NCBI GenBank assembly: GCA_029880285.1
Contig: JAOUOS010000003.1
Location: 1-64,000 of the forward strand
Reading direction: 5' to 3'
Source: Spirochaetia bacterium
GTDB lineage: Bacteria > Spirochaetota > Leptospiria > Turneriellales > JAOUOS01
Length of the DNA stretch: 64,000 nucleotides
Below the pieces are notes generated by a model. The model was not told the origin of the DNA. It worked only from the letters and a program-made list of their open reading frames with translations, and did not search any database. Made by a program: the position numbers and the translations under genes. Shown here one piece after another: positions 47,775 through 57,517 of this stretch; positions within the stretch are counted from its first letter, which is position 1, and each line of letters opens with the position of its first letter.

Positions 47775-48485
47775 ATGTCTATACTTAAACTAAAAGATAT
47801 ATTAGTAAAAACCGCCAACCCTGAACAGGCAAAAATTCACCAGCGTTTTTTTAAAACAGGAAAAGGTGAATATGCCGAAGGTGACTTGTTTTATGGGATT
47901 AAAGTTCCTGTTCAGCGAAAAATAGCAAAAGACTTTTACAATTTGTCATTATCAGATACTCTTATATTGATTCAGTCAAAAATGCACGAAGAAAGGCTAA
48001 TTGCACTTTTTATATTAATACAAAAGTATAACAAAGGGGATGTAAAAATAAAAAAAGAAATTTATGAAGCATACTTAAAAAATACAAACTATATAAACAA
48101 TTGGGATTTAATAGATACTTCAGCGGAACATATAGTAGGAAATTATCTTATTGATAAAGATAAAACCATACTTTATAAACTGGCAGAATCCAAAAGTCTT
48201 TGGGAAAGACGAATCGCAATTATGGCCACGTTTCATTATATAAAAAATAAAAACTATAAAGAAACTTACAAAATCGCAGAAATTTTGTTAAATGACGATC
48301 ACGATTTAATACATAAAGCGGTCGGATGGATGCTTCGCGAAGCGGGCAAGAGAGATTTTAAATTGGAAGAAAACTTTTTAAAAAAGCATTATAAAAATAT
48401 GCCCCGTACAATGCTGCGATATGCCATTGAAAAATTCCCTGAAGAATTAAGACAGATGTATTTAAAAGGTAAAGTTAAAACTTAA
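47775..48485 (+). CDS. AlkD-like DNA alkylation repair glycosylase
   Basis: Encodes 236 residues of HEAT-like helical repeats. The active-site region NNWDLIDTSAEH has the Trp and Asp (W, D at +4) known from AlkD, ERRIAIMATF has the DNA-contact Arg, and AVGWMLREAGKRD has the second conserved Trp. It excises 3- and 7-alkylpurines without base flipping. A TTG six bases upstream is an alternative start; the ATG fits the promoter spacing better. It is divergent from plsX and has no operon partner. Confidence 0.88.
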   Translation: MSILKLKDILVKTANPEQAKIHQRFFKTGKGEYAEGDLFYGIKVPVQRKIAKDFYNLSLSDTLILIQSKMHEERLIALFILIQKYNKGDVKIKKEIYEAYLKNTNYINNWDLIDTSAEHIVGNYLIDKDKTILYKLAESKSLWERRIAIMATFHYIKNKNYKETYKIAEILLNDDHDLIHKAVGWMLREAGKRDFKLEENFLKKHYKNMPRTMLRYAIEKFPEELRQMYLKGKVKT

Positions 48486-48630
48486 TAAATCATAGAATAC
48501 AAGGGTTTTATTGAAAAAATAATTCAAGGTACATTCTATTAATTAGCTTAACAGAAAATAGAATACCAGTATGATTAATCATCTACCGGTGGTTAGCTTC
48601 GCTTGCGATAAACTTGATATGGGTATGTCT

Positions 48631-48669
48631 GAAAAGTTATTTATTTTCCCTACTTTTTGAACTCCCACC
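48631..48669 (+). repeat. Dispersed intergenic repeat, copy 2
   Basis: Matches 165-203, with GAAAA, TTATTTATTTTCCCT, T-run, GAAC and a C-rich end. It sits in the 246-base gap between the AlkD-like and DUF1015 genes, about 60 bases before the latter's ATG. No open frame spans it. The rest of the gap shows no clear promoter or RNA structure. Confidence 0.5.
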
Positions 48670-48731
48670 CCCCAAAATGAAATACATCCGCATAAAGATA
48701 GACACCTTGTTTTTATATTATAAATTGGATT

Positions 48732-49973
48732 ATGGCTGTTTTAAGAAAATTTAAGGCAATTAGGCCCCAAAAAGAATTAGCGAAAAATATCGCGTCGTAT
48801 CCCTATGATGTGCTAAGCACAGAAGAAGCCAGAGAGCTTGCAAAAGATAATGAATATTCATTTTTACATGTGGTCCGTTCAGAAGTATCTTTATCTGAAG
48901 ATATTGATTCTTACTCTAAAGAAGTGTATGAAAAAGCAAAAGAAAATTTGCAGAATATGATAAATCAAAAATGGTTAATTCAAGACGAAGTACCAAAGCT
49001 TTATCTTTACCGGCAGATTATGAATGATCTTGAGCAGCATGGTATCGTAGGATGTGTTTCAGCAGAAGATTATGAAAATGGTAAAATAAAAAAACACGAA
49101 CTTACCCGAAAAGCAAAAGAAAATGACCGTATAAATCATGTTTATACCACTAATATAAATTCTGGCCCGGTTTTCTTAACGTATAAAAATAAAGATTCTA
49201 TAAATAAAATTGTTGAAAAAATAAGAATAAACGAGCCAGAGTATGATTTTACAGCAGACGATGGAATAAGGCATACTGTTTGGTTAATTGAAGATGATAA
49301 TGTTAATAATGAAATTGTAGATGAGTTTTCAAAAATTGATTCTTTTTATATTGCCGATGGGCATCACAGGGCAGCTTCTGCCGCGGCTGTAGCGAAAAAA
49401 AGAAGAGAAGAAAACGATAATCATACCGGCACTGAAGAATATAATTATTTTTTGGCGGTATTATTTGCCGATAAAGAGCTCACTATTCTTGACTATAATC
49501 GCGTTGTGACAGATTTAAATGGTTTAAGCGAAGAAGATTTTTTTCATAAATTAGGTGATATTTTCAGAATAGAAAAAAAAGAAAAAAAATATAAACCTCA
49601 AAAGAAAGGTGAATTGGGAATGTATCTTGAGGGAGATTGGTATAAGCTTGACTTTATAAAAAATATTGATGATGAAATAAATCCGGCTGAAAATTTAGAT
49701 ACATCAAAACTTCAAAAATTTGTATTAGAACCCTTACTTGGTATTGAAGATCCCAGAACAGACGAGAGAATTGATTTTATAGGCGGCATTCGCGGATTAT
49801 CTGAACTTGAAAAACTTGTTAATTCAAATAAATTTAGAGTTGCTTTCGCATTGTACCCAACGTCTGTAACCGAGCTGATGGATATTGCTGATTCAGGCGG
49901 AATTATGCCGCCTAAATCTACATGGTTTGAACCAAAACTTAGAAGCGGTCTTTTAATTCATGATTTAGAATAA
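48732..49973 (+). CDS. DUF1015 family protein
   Basis: Encodes 413 residues. The N-terminus VLRKFKAIRPQKELAKNIASYPYDVLS and YIADGHHRAAS near residue 210 are DUF1015 hallmarks, the latter with a His pair that suggests a metal or nucleophile site. The function is not established in the literature that I know; the gene often sits by serine or cofactor genes. panE follows after 4 bases, which suggests an operon. Confidence 0.85.
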   Translation: MAVLRKFKAIRPQKELAKNIASYPYDVLSTEEARELAKDNEYSFLHVVRSEVSLSEDIDSYSKEVYEKAKENLQNMINQKWLIQDEVPKLYLYRQIMNDLEQHGIVGCVSAEDYENGKIKKHELTRKAKENDRINHVYTTNINSGPVFLTYKNKDSINKIVEKIRINEPEYDFTADDGIRHTVWLIEDDNVNNEIVDEFSKIDSFYIADGHHRAASAAAVAKKRREENDNHTGTEEYNYFLAVLFADKELTILDYNRVVTDLNGLSEEDFFHKLGDIFRIEKKEKKYKPQKKGELGMYLEGDWYKLDFIKNIDDEINPAENLDTSKLQKFVLEPLLGIEDPRTDERIDFIGGIRGLSELEKLVNSNKFRVAFALYPTSVTELMDIADSGGIMPPKSTWFEPKLRSGLLIHDLE

Positions 49974-49977
49974 TTTT

Positions 49978-50910
49978 ATGTCTGAAGAAAATGATATTCA
50001 AACTGTCGCGGTAATAGGCGCGGGCGCAGTTGGCGCTTTTTATGGAGCGAAACTTCAGGCCGCGGGACTAAAAGTAGAATATCAAAGTAAAAAAGCCGCG
50101 TCTATATTAAAAACTAAAAAGCTTAAAATAAAAAGTATCTGGGGTGATTTTAACATTCAGGCAAATTTTTATAAAACACCTGAAGAAATGAACAAGGCAG
50201 ATTTAATTATTGTTTCTTCAAAAGTTTTGCCTGACATTGATTTTTTTAAGCTAATAAAACCCGTAATGCATTCTAAAAGTATTATTCTAATGATGCAAAA
50301 CGGAATTAATGAAGAAGAAAAACTGGCGCAAAAAATAAAAAAAAATATAATACTAGGTGGGCTGGCCTTTACGTGCATAAACAGAAACCATCCGAATGAA
50401 ATTGTTCACTTAGATTATGGGTTAATTAGAATAGGGTCAATAGAAAAAAAAGACTTAGCAACCGCTCAAAAAATTTCTGATATATTTATAAAAGCAGGGA
50501 TAAAGTGCGAGGCGGCTTATCCTCTTAGGGCTATACGGTGGCAAAAACTTTTGTGGAACGTTCCTTTTAATTCTTTATCAGTAATTTGTGGCGGCGCTGA
50601 TACGAAGGTGCTTACTTCGTCAGATGATGCTTTGATTTTAGTAAACCAGCTTATGAAAGAGATTCAGAAAATTGCCAAATCAGAAAAGGTTAATATTCCT
50701 GATAACGATATTACTACCATGATTACTCGTACTAACAAAATGAAACCCTACAAAACATCTATGCTGTTAGATTTCGAACAAAAAAGACCAATGGAAACTG
50801 AAACTATTCTTGGCGAGCCTTTGAGAATCGCACATGAGAAAAAGATCAATGTTCCTGTTTTAAGTACGGTATATCATCTTTTAAAAACTATTGAAAAAAA
50901 TTATATATAG
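49978..50910 (+). CDS. panE: 2-dehydropantoate 2-reductase
   Basis: Reduces ketopantoate to pantoate with NADPH in pantothenate synthesis. The 310 residues fit. AVIGAGAVGAFYGAKL is the Rossmann motif near residue 12, SSKVLPD holds the conserved Lys, and QKLLWNVPFNSLS (about 196-208) and the MLLDFEQKRPMETETILG segment are typical of the ApbA/PanE C-terminal domain. It shares a pathway branch point with ilvD, which is encoded 37 kb away. The TAG stop overlaps the first palindromic arm of the hairpin at 50907. Confidence 0.9.
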   Translation: MSEENDIQTVAVIGAGAVGAFYGAKLQAAGLKVEYQSKKAASILKTKKLKIKSIWGDFNIQANFYKTPEEMNKADLIIVSSKVLPDIDFFKLIKPVMHSKSIILMMQNGINEEEKLAQKIKKNIILGGLAFTCINRNHPNEIVHLDYGLIRIGSIEKKDLATAQKISDIFIKAGIKCEAAYPLRAIRWQKLLWNVPFNSLSVICGGADTKVLTSSDDALILVNQLMKEIQKIAKSEKVNIPDNDITTMITRTNKMKPYKTSMLLDFEQKRPMETETILGEPLRIAHEKKINVPVLSTVYHLLKTIEKNYI

Positions 50911-50930
50911 CTATGGAAAAACATAGCTAT
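50907..50930 (+). repeat. Palindrome pair, left (ATAGCTAT x2)
   Basis: Two copies of the self-complementary 8-mer ATAGCTAT at 50907-50914 and 50923-50930 are separated by GGAAAAAC (period 16). The arms also form a 9-bp hairpin with loop GAAAAA. The same layout recurs at 51423-51446 at the other end of the RHH gene. It could act as an operator array or a terminator-like element at the panE 3' end. Confidence 0.6.
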
Positions 50931-50931
50931 T

Positions 50932-50993
50932 AGCGGTATGTTTTTGATTTTTAGGGGTATTACATCAATATGAGATGTAAAAAACAACCGCTA
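50932..50993 (+). repeat. Nested inverted repeats around the RHH gene start
   Basis: Outer arms are AGCGGT (50932-50937) and ACCGCT near 50988. Inner arms are TTACATC (50960-50966) and GATGTAA (50974-50980), with the ATG of the RHH gene in the inner loop. Such a fold would hide the start codon. Autoregulation is possible. Confidence 0.35.
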
Positions 50994-51485
50994 GGAGCGA
51001 AAATTGAAATAAAAAATGTATGGGAAGTGCGAATGGATTTATTACTTTGGGATAAAGTTATTCGTACAGCAAAATTGCGTAAAAAAACATATTCTTGGAT
51101 TGTACGTTATTGTGTTTTTGAGTTAGCACGAAAAAAGAGTTTAAGATGGACTGAAAAACTTCAACAAATTGATAAAGAGATTAAAAGCAAAAAGTCAGAA
51201 AATCAACATAGACATATGCTTTGCTTATATGGGGATGACGAATTTTTATTGAGAAACAGCGCATTAATTTTAGGTATAACTGTTTCTCAACTCATAAGAA
51301 TTGCGCTTGAGTTATTCTTAAATCGTGTATTAAATGGGAAAACAAGTGACAAAAATCTTTTTTGGCGTGGTATTAAGCTTTTTGCTCAGATAAAAATATT
51401 TAGAAGTCTAAAAAAAAATAATATAGCTATGGTTTTTCATAGCTATATTATTGTAGAGAAGAAACAATATTGGGGTTTTACCTAA
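50970..51485 (+). CDS. Predicted tandem ribbon-helix-helix DNA-binding protein
   Basis: Encodes 171 residues, family not recognised. Two similar units are seen. Unit 1, about residues 19-54 (VRMDLLLWDKVIRTAKLRKKT, then YSWIVRYCVFEL), and unit 2, about 82-118 (HMLCLYGDDEFLLRNSALILG, then VSQLIRIALELFL), each give a short strand, a helix, a turn and a second helix, like Arc/MetJ RHH folds. Unit 2 is joined by a Lys-rich linker. The C-terminal 30 residues run through the right hairpin and may be partly junk. The start is weakly supported; an internal ATG at 51033 (MDLLLW) is an alternative. Flanking palindromes are natural targets. Confidence 0.5.
   Translation: MRCKKQPLGAKIEIKNVWEVRMDLLLWDKVIRTAKLRKKTYSWIVRYCVFELARKKSLRWTEKLQQIDKEIKSKKSENQHRHMLCLYGDDEFLLRNSALILGITVSQLIRIALELFLNRVLNGKTSDKNLFWRGIKLFAQIKIFRSLKKNNIAMVFHSYIIVEKKQYWGFT
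51417..51452 (+). repeat. Palindrome pair, right (15-bp hairpin with ATAGCTAT x2)
   Basis: Arms of 15 perfect base pairs (51417-51431 and 51438-51452), loop GTTTTT. It contains ATAGCTAT at 51423-51430 and 51439-51446 separated by GGTTTTTC, the mirror of the left pair. It lies within the 3' coding end of the RHH gene. Confidence 0.65.
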
Positions 51486-51493
51486 CCCCTTTT
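51472..51493 (+). terminator. Rho-independent terminator of the RHH gene
   Basis: GGGGTT (51472-51477) and AACCCC (51484-51489), loop of six bases, then TTTT. The stem overlaps the stop codon of the RHH gene. The bases after it (TTTTCAAAAAATCAAAAAAA) also mirror TTTTTGATTTTTAGGGGT at 50941-50958, an imperfect terminal inverted repeat. Confidence 0.65.
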
Positions 51494-51662
51494 CAAAAAA
51501 TCAAAAAAATCCATAAAAACCATTAAAATTAATTGCCGAAACAAAAGATTTTTAATAAATAAATGTCATACAATAAGGCAAATATATTGCCCAATAAAAT
51601 GATATTGAGAGGCGTTAATAGATCGATAAAACCTCTGTTATTTGTTAAGGAGAATACTAATC

Positions 51663-54485
51663 ATGAAAAAATCAGAAGAAGAAAAATCAGCTGTACAGAT
51701 AAGTTTATTAAATAAACTTAAAATTTCGCAAAAGTCGTTAATTAATACGGCTATACTTATAGTTCCATTGATAGTTGTCACATATGTTATGATTACTTCG
51801 ATGAAAGAAATAGGCAGCGATTTCGCGAAGAAAGAACTTTTAGGTTCAGAATATATCAAGGCTATAAGAGGTCTTTTTGAATATGTGCCTCAGTACAGGG
51901 GCATAAACAATGTCTTCTTAAACGGAGATAACAGTCTAAGGGGCAAACTTATTGAAAAAAGAAAACAAATTGAAGATGCAGTAGACGTTATTGATAAAAC
52001 GAATGAAAAATTAGGTGAAGAACTTGGCGTAACTTTATACTGGAAAGAACTTAAAACAAAAATCTCAAAAAACATAGAGATTAACGAAAATGCCGACCCA
52101 CAGGTAAAATTTAATGAACTAAGTGATCTTATTAAAGATATATATTCTATGGTAGATGAAGTGGCAAACAATTCAAACCTTACTTTAGATCCTGAAATTG
52201 AAACATTTTATTTAATGGATGTTTTTACCCAAAAAGCGCCGCATCTAATTGAATTCTTGGGACAAACAAGAGGCGGCGGTAGTGGTATTCTAGAGAGAAA
52301 TCAAATTACAAACCAAGAAAGAACTAAATTTAGCGGATTATTAGCTTTAATTAAAGATATAAATCATGGCTTGGATGAAAACCTGAAAAATGCTTTTAAA
52401 AAATCAAAAGAAACGGAAGTAAAATTAAAAAATGATTTTATTAAAGCTGAGCAATCTGTGGTAAAATTTATTGAAATGACGGATAAAAATATTGTAAATG
52501 CCGAGTTTAATAATAATTTAGAAGTAGGTGAAAATAAACTTGATTCAAAAGAATTTTTTAACGCTGGTACCGAAGCCATTTCTCTTGTTATGGTTTTATA
52601 TGATAAAACAATTCCGGCGTTTGAAGATTTAGTGCATCAAAGAATTGATAATTTAGAAAATAAAATATGGTATACCCTTATGGCCGTTTTAGGCGGTTTG
52701 ATTATAGCTGTTGTATTTTCATATGTTATTAATAGAAGTATAACCGGCGCTTTGTCAAAAACACAGGATTACTTTGAATCTATATCAGGCGGCAACTTAG
52801 AGCGTGAAGTTATTATAGACAGAAAAGATGAGGTCGGAGATTTATTAGCATCGTTAAAAGATATGCAGCAAAAATTAAAACAGACTTTGGGAGAGGCGCT
52901 TCGTCTTAAAGTTGCTCTTGATAATGTTTCTACCAATATTATGATGGCCGATGCGAATAGAAAAGTTGTTTATATGAATAAGGCTATTAAAGAGATGTTT
53001 AGAGTTGCTCAATCAGATATTAAAAAAGAGCTTTCATCTTTTGATGTTGAAAACATTCTTGGTTCAAATATAGATATGTATCATAAAAATCCAGATAAAC
53101 AAAGCAGGCTTTTATCGTCTTTTACGGCAGAATATAAAACGACAATTCAAATTGGCGGCAGAACGTTTGATTTAAATGTAAACCCTGTAATAAATGAAAA
53201 AGGAGAAAGACTTGGCTCAGCTGTTCAATGGCTTGATAAAACCGAAGAGCTTAAAATTGAAAAAGAAGTAGAAAATGTGGTACTCGCAGCGGCGAATGGA
53301 GATTTCGCGCAAAGATTAGATTTAGCGGGAAAAGAAGGCTTTATGAAAGTGTTAAGTGAAAATATAAACAAACTTGTAGAAACTAGCGAAGTAGGCTTAA
53401 GTGATGTTGTAAAAGTTCTTGGCGCTTTAGCCGATGGTGATTTAACAAAAAAAATCTTAAACGAATATCACGGATTATTCGGAGAGTTAAAAGATTACAC
53501 AAATAATTCAGTAGAAAAGCTTTCAAAAGTAATAGGCGATGTTTTAAATAATGCTGAGTCAGTATCTTCGGCAGCTACTGAGCTTAGTTCAACCGCGCAA
53601 AGTATGTCTCAGGGTTCTAATGAACAAGCGGCCAGTGTAGAACAAACCACCTCATCTCTTGAAGAGATGTCGGCGAGTATTTCACAAAATACAGAAAACG
53701 CAAAAATTACCGATGGTATCGCGACTAAAACGGCCAAAGAAGCCGCCGAAGGCGGTAAAGCTGTTAATGAAACCGTACAGGCAATGAGGCAGATTGCAGA
53801 AAAAATTACTATAATAGAAGAAATCGCCTACCAGACAAACCTTCTGGCCCTAAACGCCGCCATTGAAGCGGCCAGAGCCGGTGAGCATGGTAAAGGCTTC
53901 GCTGTGGTTGCTTCAGAAGTACGAAAGTTAGCCGAAAGAAGTCAGGTAGCCGCGCAAGAAATTGGCTCTCTCGCGGGCGATAGCGTAGATATAGCAGAAA
54001 AAGCCGGTAAACTATTAAATATCATAGTGCCTAATATTCAAAAAACGGCCGATTTAATTCAAGAAATAACAGCGGCTTCTGAACAGCAAAACAGCGGCGT
54101 AAATCAAATAAACGGCGCAATGGGCCAGCTTGATAAAGTTACCCAGCAGAATGCTTCAGCAGCCGAAGAGCTTGCCGCTACTTCTGAAGAACTAAGCGGC
54201 CAGGCCGAGCATCTTCAGCAGACAGTTTCTTTTTTTAGAATAGATGAAGTTGTAAGACAGCAAAGCCGAAAATTAAGTAAAGAAGATATAATGGCAAAAG
54301 CGGCTCATTTATTAGAAAAACAAGATCAAGAATCTATAAATAGAGAAGGCAATGGTAGCCATGGCGCCAAAAGAGAAAGCAACGGCGGCAGTCACTTGAA
54401 AAGAGAAGGTAATGGATCGCATGTGCCTATAGAAAAAACAAAAATAGCGGGCGATTTAGCGTCAAGAGATTTTGTAAAATTTTAA
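51663..54485 (+). CDS. Methyl-accepting chemotaxis protein with a PAS domain
   Basis: Encodes 940 residues. TM1 about 27-45, periplasmic sensor about 46-335 (all helical), TM2 about 337-357, HAMP, PAS about 413-535, a second HAMP-like part, then the signalling hairpin with tip [15 protein letters not shown] near 718. The tail (about 890-921) carries three imperfect copies of RExNGxSH as a flexible tether and ends in DFVKF, fitting the CheR-docking pentapeptide pattern x-F-x-x-F. The ATG at 51663 follows AAGGAG. It is the first gene of the chemotaxis operon. The second receptor ends with the same pentapeptide. The ligand is unknown. Confidence 0.93.
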   Translation: MKKSEEEKSAVQISLLNKLKISQKSLINTAILIVPLIVVTYVMITSMKEIGSDFAKKELLGSEYIKAIRGLFEYVPQYRGINNVFLNGDNSLRGKLIEKRKQIEDAVDVIDKTNEKLGEELGVTLYWKELKTKISKNIEINENADPQVKFNELSDLIKDIYSMVDEVANNSNLTLDPEIETFYLMDVFTQKAPHLIEFLGQTRGGGSGILERNQITNQERTKFSGLLALIKDINHGLDENLKNAFKKSKETEVKLKNDFIKAEQSVVKFIEMTDKNIVNAEFNNNLEVGENKLDSKEFFNAGTEAISLVMVLYDKTIPAFEDLVHQRIDNLENKIWYTLMAVLGGLIIAVVFSYVINRSITGALSKTQDYFESISGGNLEREVIIDRKDEVGDLLASLKDMQQKLKQTLGEALRLKVALDNVSTNIMMADANRKVVYMNKAIKEMFRVAQSDIKKELSSFDVENILGSNIDMYHKNPDKQSRLLSSFTAEYKTTIQIGGRTFDLNVNPVINEKGERLGSAVQWLDKTEELKIEKEVENVVLAAANGDFAQRLDLAGKEGFMKVLSENINKLVETSEVGLSDVVKVLGALADGDLTKKILNEYHGLFGELKDYTNNSVEKLSKVIGDVLNNAESVSSAATELSSTAQSMSQGSNEQAASVEQTTSSLEEMSASISQNTENAKITDGIATKTAKEAAEGGKAVNETVQAMRQIAEKITIIEEIAYQTNLLALNAAIEAARAGEHGKGFAVVASEVRKLAERSQVAAQEIGSLAGDSVDIAEKAGKLLNIIVPNIQKTADLIQEITAASEQQNSGVNQINGAMGQLDKVTQQNASAAEELAATSEELSGQAEHLQQTVSFFRIDEVVRQQSRKLSKEDIMAKAAHLLEKQDQESINREGNGSHGAKRESNGGSHLKREGNGSHVPIEKTKIAGDLASRDFVKF

Positions 54486-54510
54486 TTTTGCCAATTATGT
54501 CTCCTGCAAA

Positions 54511-54544
54511 GGCGTATCTTTTAAAAAAAGATTAAAGATACGCC
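54511..54544 (+). repeat. Hairpin between the two receptor genes
   Basis: GGCGTATCTTT (54511-54521) and AAAGATACGCC (54534-54544) form an 11-bp stem with a 12-base loop. It is followed by A, not T, on the plus strand, so it is a poor terminator. It may protect or process the mRNA between receptors. Confidence 0.55.
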
Positions 54545-54648
54545 AAAAAATTGATAATTTGTTGAAGAAAATTAATAAATTTCGTATAAATAAAGAATAT
54601 AAATAAACTTACAACGAATATTTAAATTTAAAAAGAGGTAAAAAGAAA

Positions 54649-56766
54649 ATGTTAAAGAATATTAAAATTAAAACAAAACTAATTATATTGTTTTTATTGG
54701 CGGGCGTACTGCCAGTAACATCGGCTGGTATTTACAGCGCCTTTCTTTCTGAAGACGCGCTGGAACAATCGTCCTTTAATCAATTGGTAGCTATTAAAGA
54801 AACGAAAAAGAAATGGATAACGGGTTTTTTTGATGAAAGAAAAGGCGATATAAATGTTCTAACAGGTGCTGAAGATATACACTTGGTTATAGAAGAATTG
54901 GATCCTGTATTTAAAAAAGAAGGCATAAACAGCCCAAAATATAGAGCGCTTGAAAAAATAAGAAGCATATGGCCACAGGCGTATCAAAAAGAATACGGAT
55001 ATTATGATGTTTTTATCATTAATCTTGAGGGCGATGTAATTTACACTAATGCTAAAGAAAGCGATTTGGGCGAAAATCTTGTAAAAGGTAAATTAAGAGA
55101 CAGCGGTTTGGGTAAAGCTTTCAAGCAGGCCATGGAAACAGGTTTCGGCTTTGCCGATTTTCAACCCTATGCTCCTTCAAATAACGAGCCTTGTTCGTTT
55201 ATTGCGGCTAGAGTTAAACAGCATGACCACCAAGGAGGCGGAGATTTAGGTGTTGTGGCGCTTCAGTTATCGCTTGACGCTATTAATGCTATTATGCAAG
55301 AAAGAAGCGGCATGGGTCAAACCGGCGAAACTTATCTTGTAGGGCCCAACAAACGCATGAGATCAGATTCATACCTTGACAAAGAGGCTCATAGTGTCAA
55401 AGCCTCTTTCGCGGGCACGATAGAAAAAAACGGCGTAGATACCGAAGCTTCTCGTGAGGCCATAGCCGGTAAATCGGGCGCCAAAATTATTAAAGATTAT
55501 AACGGTAATTTCGTTCTTTCGGCTTATTCGCCTTTAAATCTTTATGATCAGGTAACTTGGGCCGTAATTGCCGAAATTGACATGGCCGAGGTTGATCTTC
55601 CCGTTGATAATTTAATTAACAGCATTATACTTTTTGTTCTTGTGGCCGCGGCCATTGTGGCAATAGTTGCCTTTTTGGTAGCTATAAGTATCGCAAAACC
55701 GCTTCAAAAAACGGCCACATCATGTGAAAAAATGGCCGGCGGCGATTTTACTGAAAATATAGATGTTAAATCTAAAGACGAAATTGGGCAGGTTATGCAG
55801 TCTTTAAAAGATATGCAGGCCAAATTGAAAAAGACTATAGCAGACGTGCTAAATAATGCCGATTCTGTGGCGTCGGCGGCAACAGAACTTACTGCTACCG
55901 CGCAGAGTATGTCGCAGGGGTCCAATGAGCAGGCCGCTAGTGTAGAAGAAACTACTTCATCACTAGAAGAAATGTCGGCCAGTATTTCACAGAATACAGA
56001 AAACGCTAAAATAACTGACGGTATTGCCACAAAAGCCTCAAAAGAAGCGGCCGAAGGCGGCAAAGCTGTTCAAGAAACTGTGCAGGCCATGCGTTCCATT
56101 GCCGAAAAAATAAGTATTATTGAAGAAATCGCATACCAGACAAACTTATTAGCGTTAAACGCGGCCATAGAGGCAGCCAGAGCGGGTGAACACGGTAAGG
56201 GTTTTGCCGTGGTAGCTTCAGAAGTAAGAAAACTGGCCGAAAGAAGCCAGGTAGCGGCTCAAGAAATTAGCTCATTAGCAGGCGACAGTGTAGACGTAGC
56301 CGAAAAAGCGGGCAAACTTCTTGAAGTTATTGTGCCAAACATTCAAAAAACAGCCGATCTGGTGCAAGAAATTACCGCGGCTTCTGAACAGCAAAACAGC
56401 GGCGTAAGTCAAATAAACTCGGCCATGGGTCAGCTTGATAAAGTTACACAACAGAGCGCTTCGGCCGCAGAAGAGCTGGCAGCTACCTCTGAAGAATTAA
56501 GCGGCCAGGCAGAATATTTACAGCAGACTGTTTCATTTTTTAATATAGGCGAAGAAGCCAAAAGTCAGGGTAAAAAATTCGCTAAAAGGCAAGATTACAC
56601 AAAATTAGCCAATGCCCAGCACGCTCAAAATAAAGTTCTATTGGATCAAAAAGACGATAAAGATGAAAAACCGGTACCTTATAGAGAACCACAAGAACCC
56701 AAAACGCCTCCCAAAGGCGGTAAAACACCGGTAGATTTAACATCCAGAGACTTTGTGAAATTTTAA
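54649..56766 (+). CDS. Methyl-accepting chemotaxis protein (Cache-type)
   Basis: Encodes 705 residues. TM1 about 10-32, periplasmic dCache-like sensor about 33-322 (with [10 protein letters not shown] and [13 protein letters not shown]), TM2 about 324-348, HAMP about 350-400, signalling hairpin with tip near 491. The signalling part is nearly the same protein as in the upstream receptor but differs at many silent codon positions, so the duplication is old and constrained. A proline/lysine-rich tail ends in SRDFVKF, the pentapeptide tether. AGAGG precedes the ATG. Confidence 0.93.
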   Translation: MLKNIKIKTKLIILFLLAGVLPVTSAGIYSAFLSEDALEQSSFNQLVAIKETKKKWITGFFDERKGDINVLTGAEDIHLVIEELDPVFKKEGINSPKYRALEKIRSIWPQAYQKEYGYYDVFIINLEGDVIYTNAKESDLGENLVKGKLRDSGLGKAFKQAMETGFGFADFQPYAPSNNEPCSFIAARVKQHDHQGGGDLGVVALQLSLDAINAIMQERSGMGQTGETYLVGPNKRMRSDSYLDKEAHSVKASFAGTIEKNGVDTEASREAIAGKSGAKIIKDYNGNFVLSAYSPLNLYDQVTWAVIAEIDMAEVDLPVDNLINSIILFVLVAAAIVAIVAFLVAISIAKPLQKTATSCEKMAGGDFTENIDVKSKDEIGQVMQSLKDMQAKLKKTIADVLNNADSVASAATELTATAQSMSQGSNEQAASVEETTSSLEEMSASISQNTENAKITDGIATKASKEAAEGGKAVQETVQAMRSIAEKISIIEEIAYQTNLLALNAAIEAARAGEHGKGFAVVASEVRKLAERSQVAAQEISSLAGDSVDVAEKAGKLLEVIVPNIQKTADLVQEITAASEQQNSGVSQINSAMGQLDKVTQQSASAAEELAATSEELSGQAEYLQQTVSFFNIGEEAKSQGKKFAKRQDYTKLANAQHAQNKVLLDQKDDKDEKPVPYREPQEPKTPPKGGKTPVDLTSRDFVKF

Positions 56767-56788
56767 GGAGTATAATTAAATACAAACA

Positions 56789-57502
56789 ATGGAAACAACT
56801 ACAGAAGAAGAATTTGATATCGCGGCTTTAGCTACTGAAAGTGTAGAGCGATCAAAAGAAGAATTACGCGAGGGAACGGTTAATGAACAGCAGTTTTTAA
56901 CCTTTACCATCAAAAACGATCTGTATGGCATAGATATTTTACATGTAAAAGAAATTCTAAGCCATATAGAAATCGCCAGAGTTCCTATGACGCCTGAATA
57001 TATTAAAGGCGTCATGAACTTGCGGGGCAATGTTGTTCCGGTAATTGATTTGGCTAAAAGATTTGAACAAAAAACCTCACAAATAACCCGGTTAACCTGT
57101 ATAATTGTAATTGAGTTGCGGCAGGAAGGCTTAGAAGAAAAAACAGATATAGGTATTGTGGTAGATACAATTGATCAGGTTGTTGGTATAGCAGAAAATA
57201 ATATGGAAAAATCTCCTGAGTTTGGCGCTAAAATACGTCCTGAATTTATTGACTTTATGGGTAAGGTTGAAGACAGCTTTATTCCCGTTATAAATATCAC
57301 TAAGGTATTAAATATTGAAGAATTATCTAATTTTGATATTGCTAAAAATAAATTAAATACCGAAAAAAAGAAATTAATAAAAGAAGCTGAAAATAAGGCT
57401 TTAAATCAAATAGAAAATAAAAAGGACGATAACGAAAATACTCAAGATATTAAAGACATTAAAGATACAAACGATCAGAACTCTGCCGAAGACGAAAATT
57501 AA
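56789..57502 (+). CDS. cheW: Chemotaxis coupling protein CheW
   Basis: Encodes 237 residues. The CheW domain (about 30-170: FLTFTIKNDLYGIDIL, IEIARVPMTPEYIKGVMNLRGNVVPVIDLA) is preceded by an acidic N-terminal arm and followed by about 65 charged, Asn-rich residues. CheW links receptors to CheA. The ATG lies 22 bases after the receptor stop, next to AAGGAG. A second CheW is 15 bases downstream, so receptors of the two types may use different couplers. Confidence 0.93.
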   Translation: METTTEEEFDIAALATESVERSKEELREGTVNEQQFLTFTIKNDLYGIDILHVKEILSHIEIARVPMTPEYIKGVMNLRGNVVPVIDLAKRFEQKTSQITRLTCIIVIELRQEGLEEKTDIGIVVDTIDQVVGIAENNMEKSPEFGAKIRPEFIDFMGKVEDSFIPVINITKVLNIEELSNFDIAKNKLNTEKKKLIKEAENKALNQIENKKDDNENTQDIKDIKDTNDQNSAEDEN

Positions 57503-57517
57503 AAAAGGCGATAAAAT

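Noticed and set aside
51540..51662. A sigma-28 (flagellar-type) promoter before the first receptor, suggested by CGATAA near 51625
   Set aside because: No TAAA box at the right spacing upstream; the match is no better than chance.
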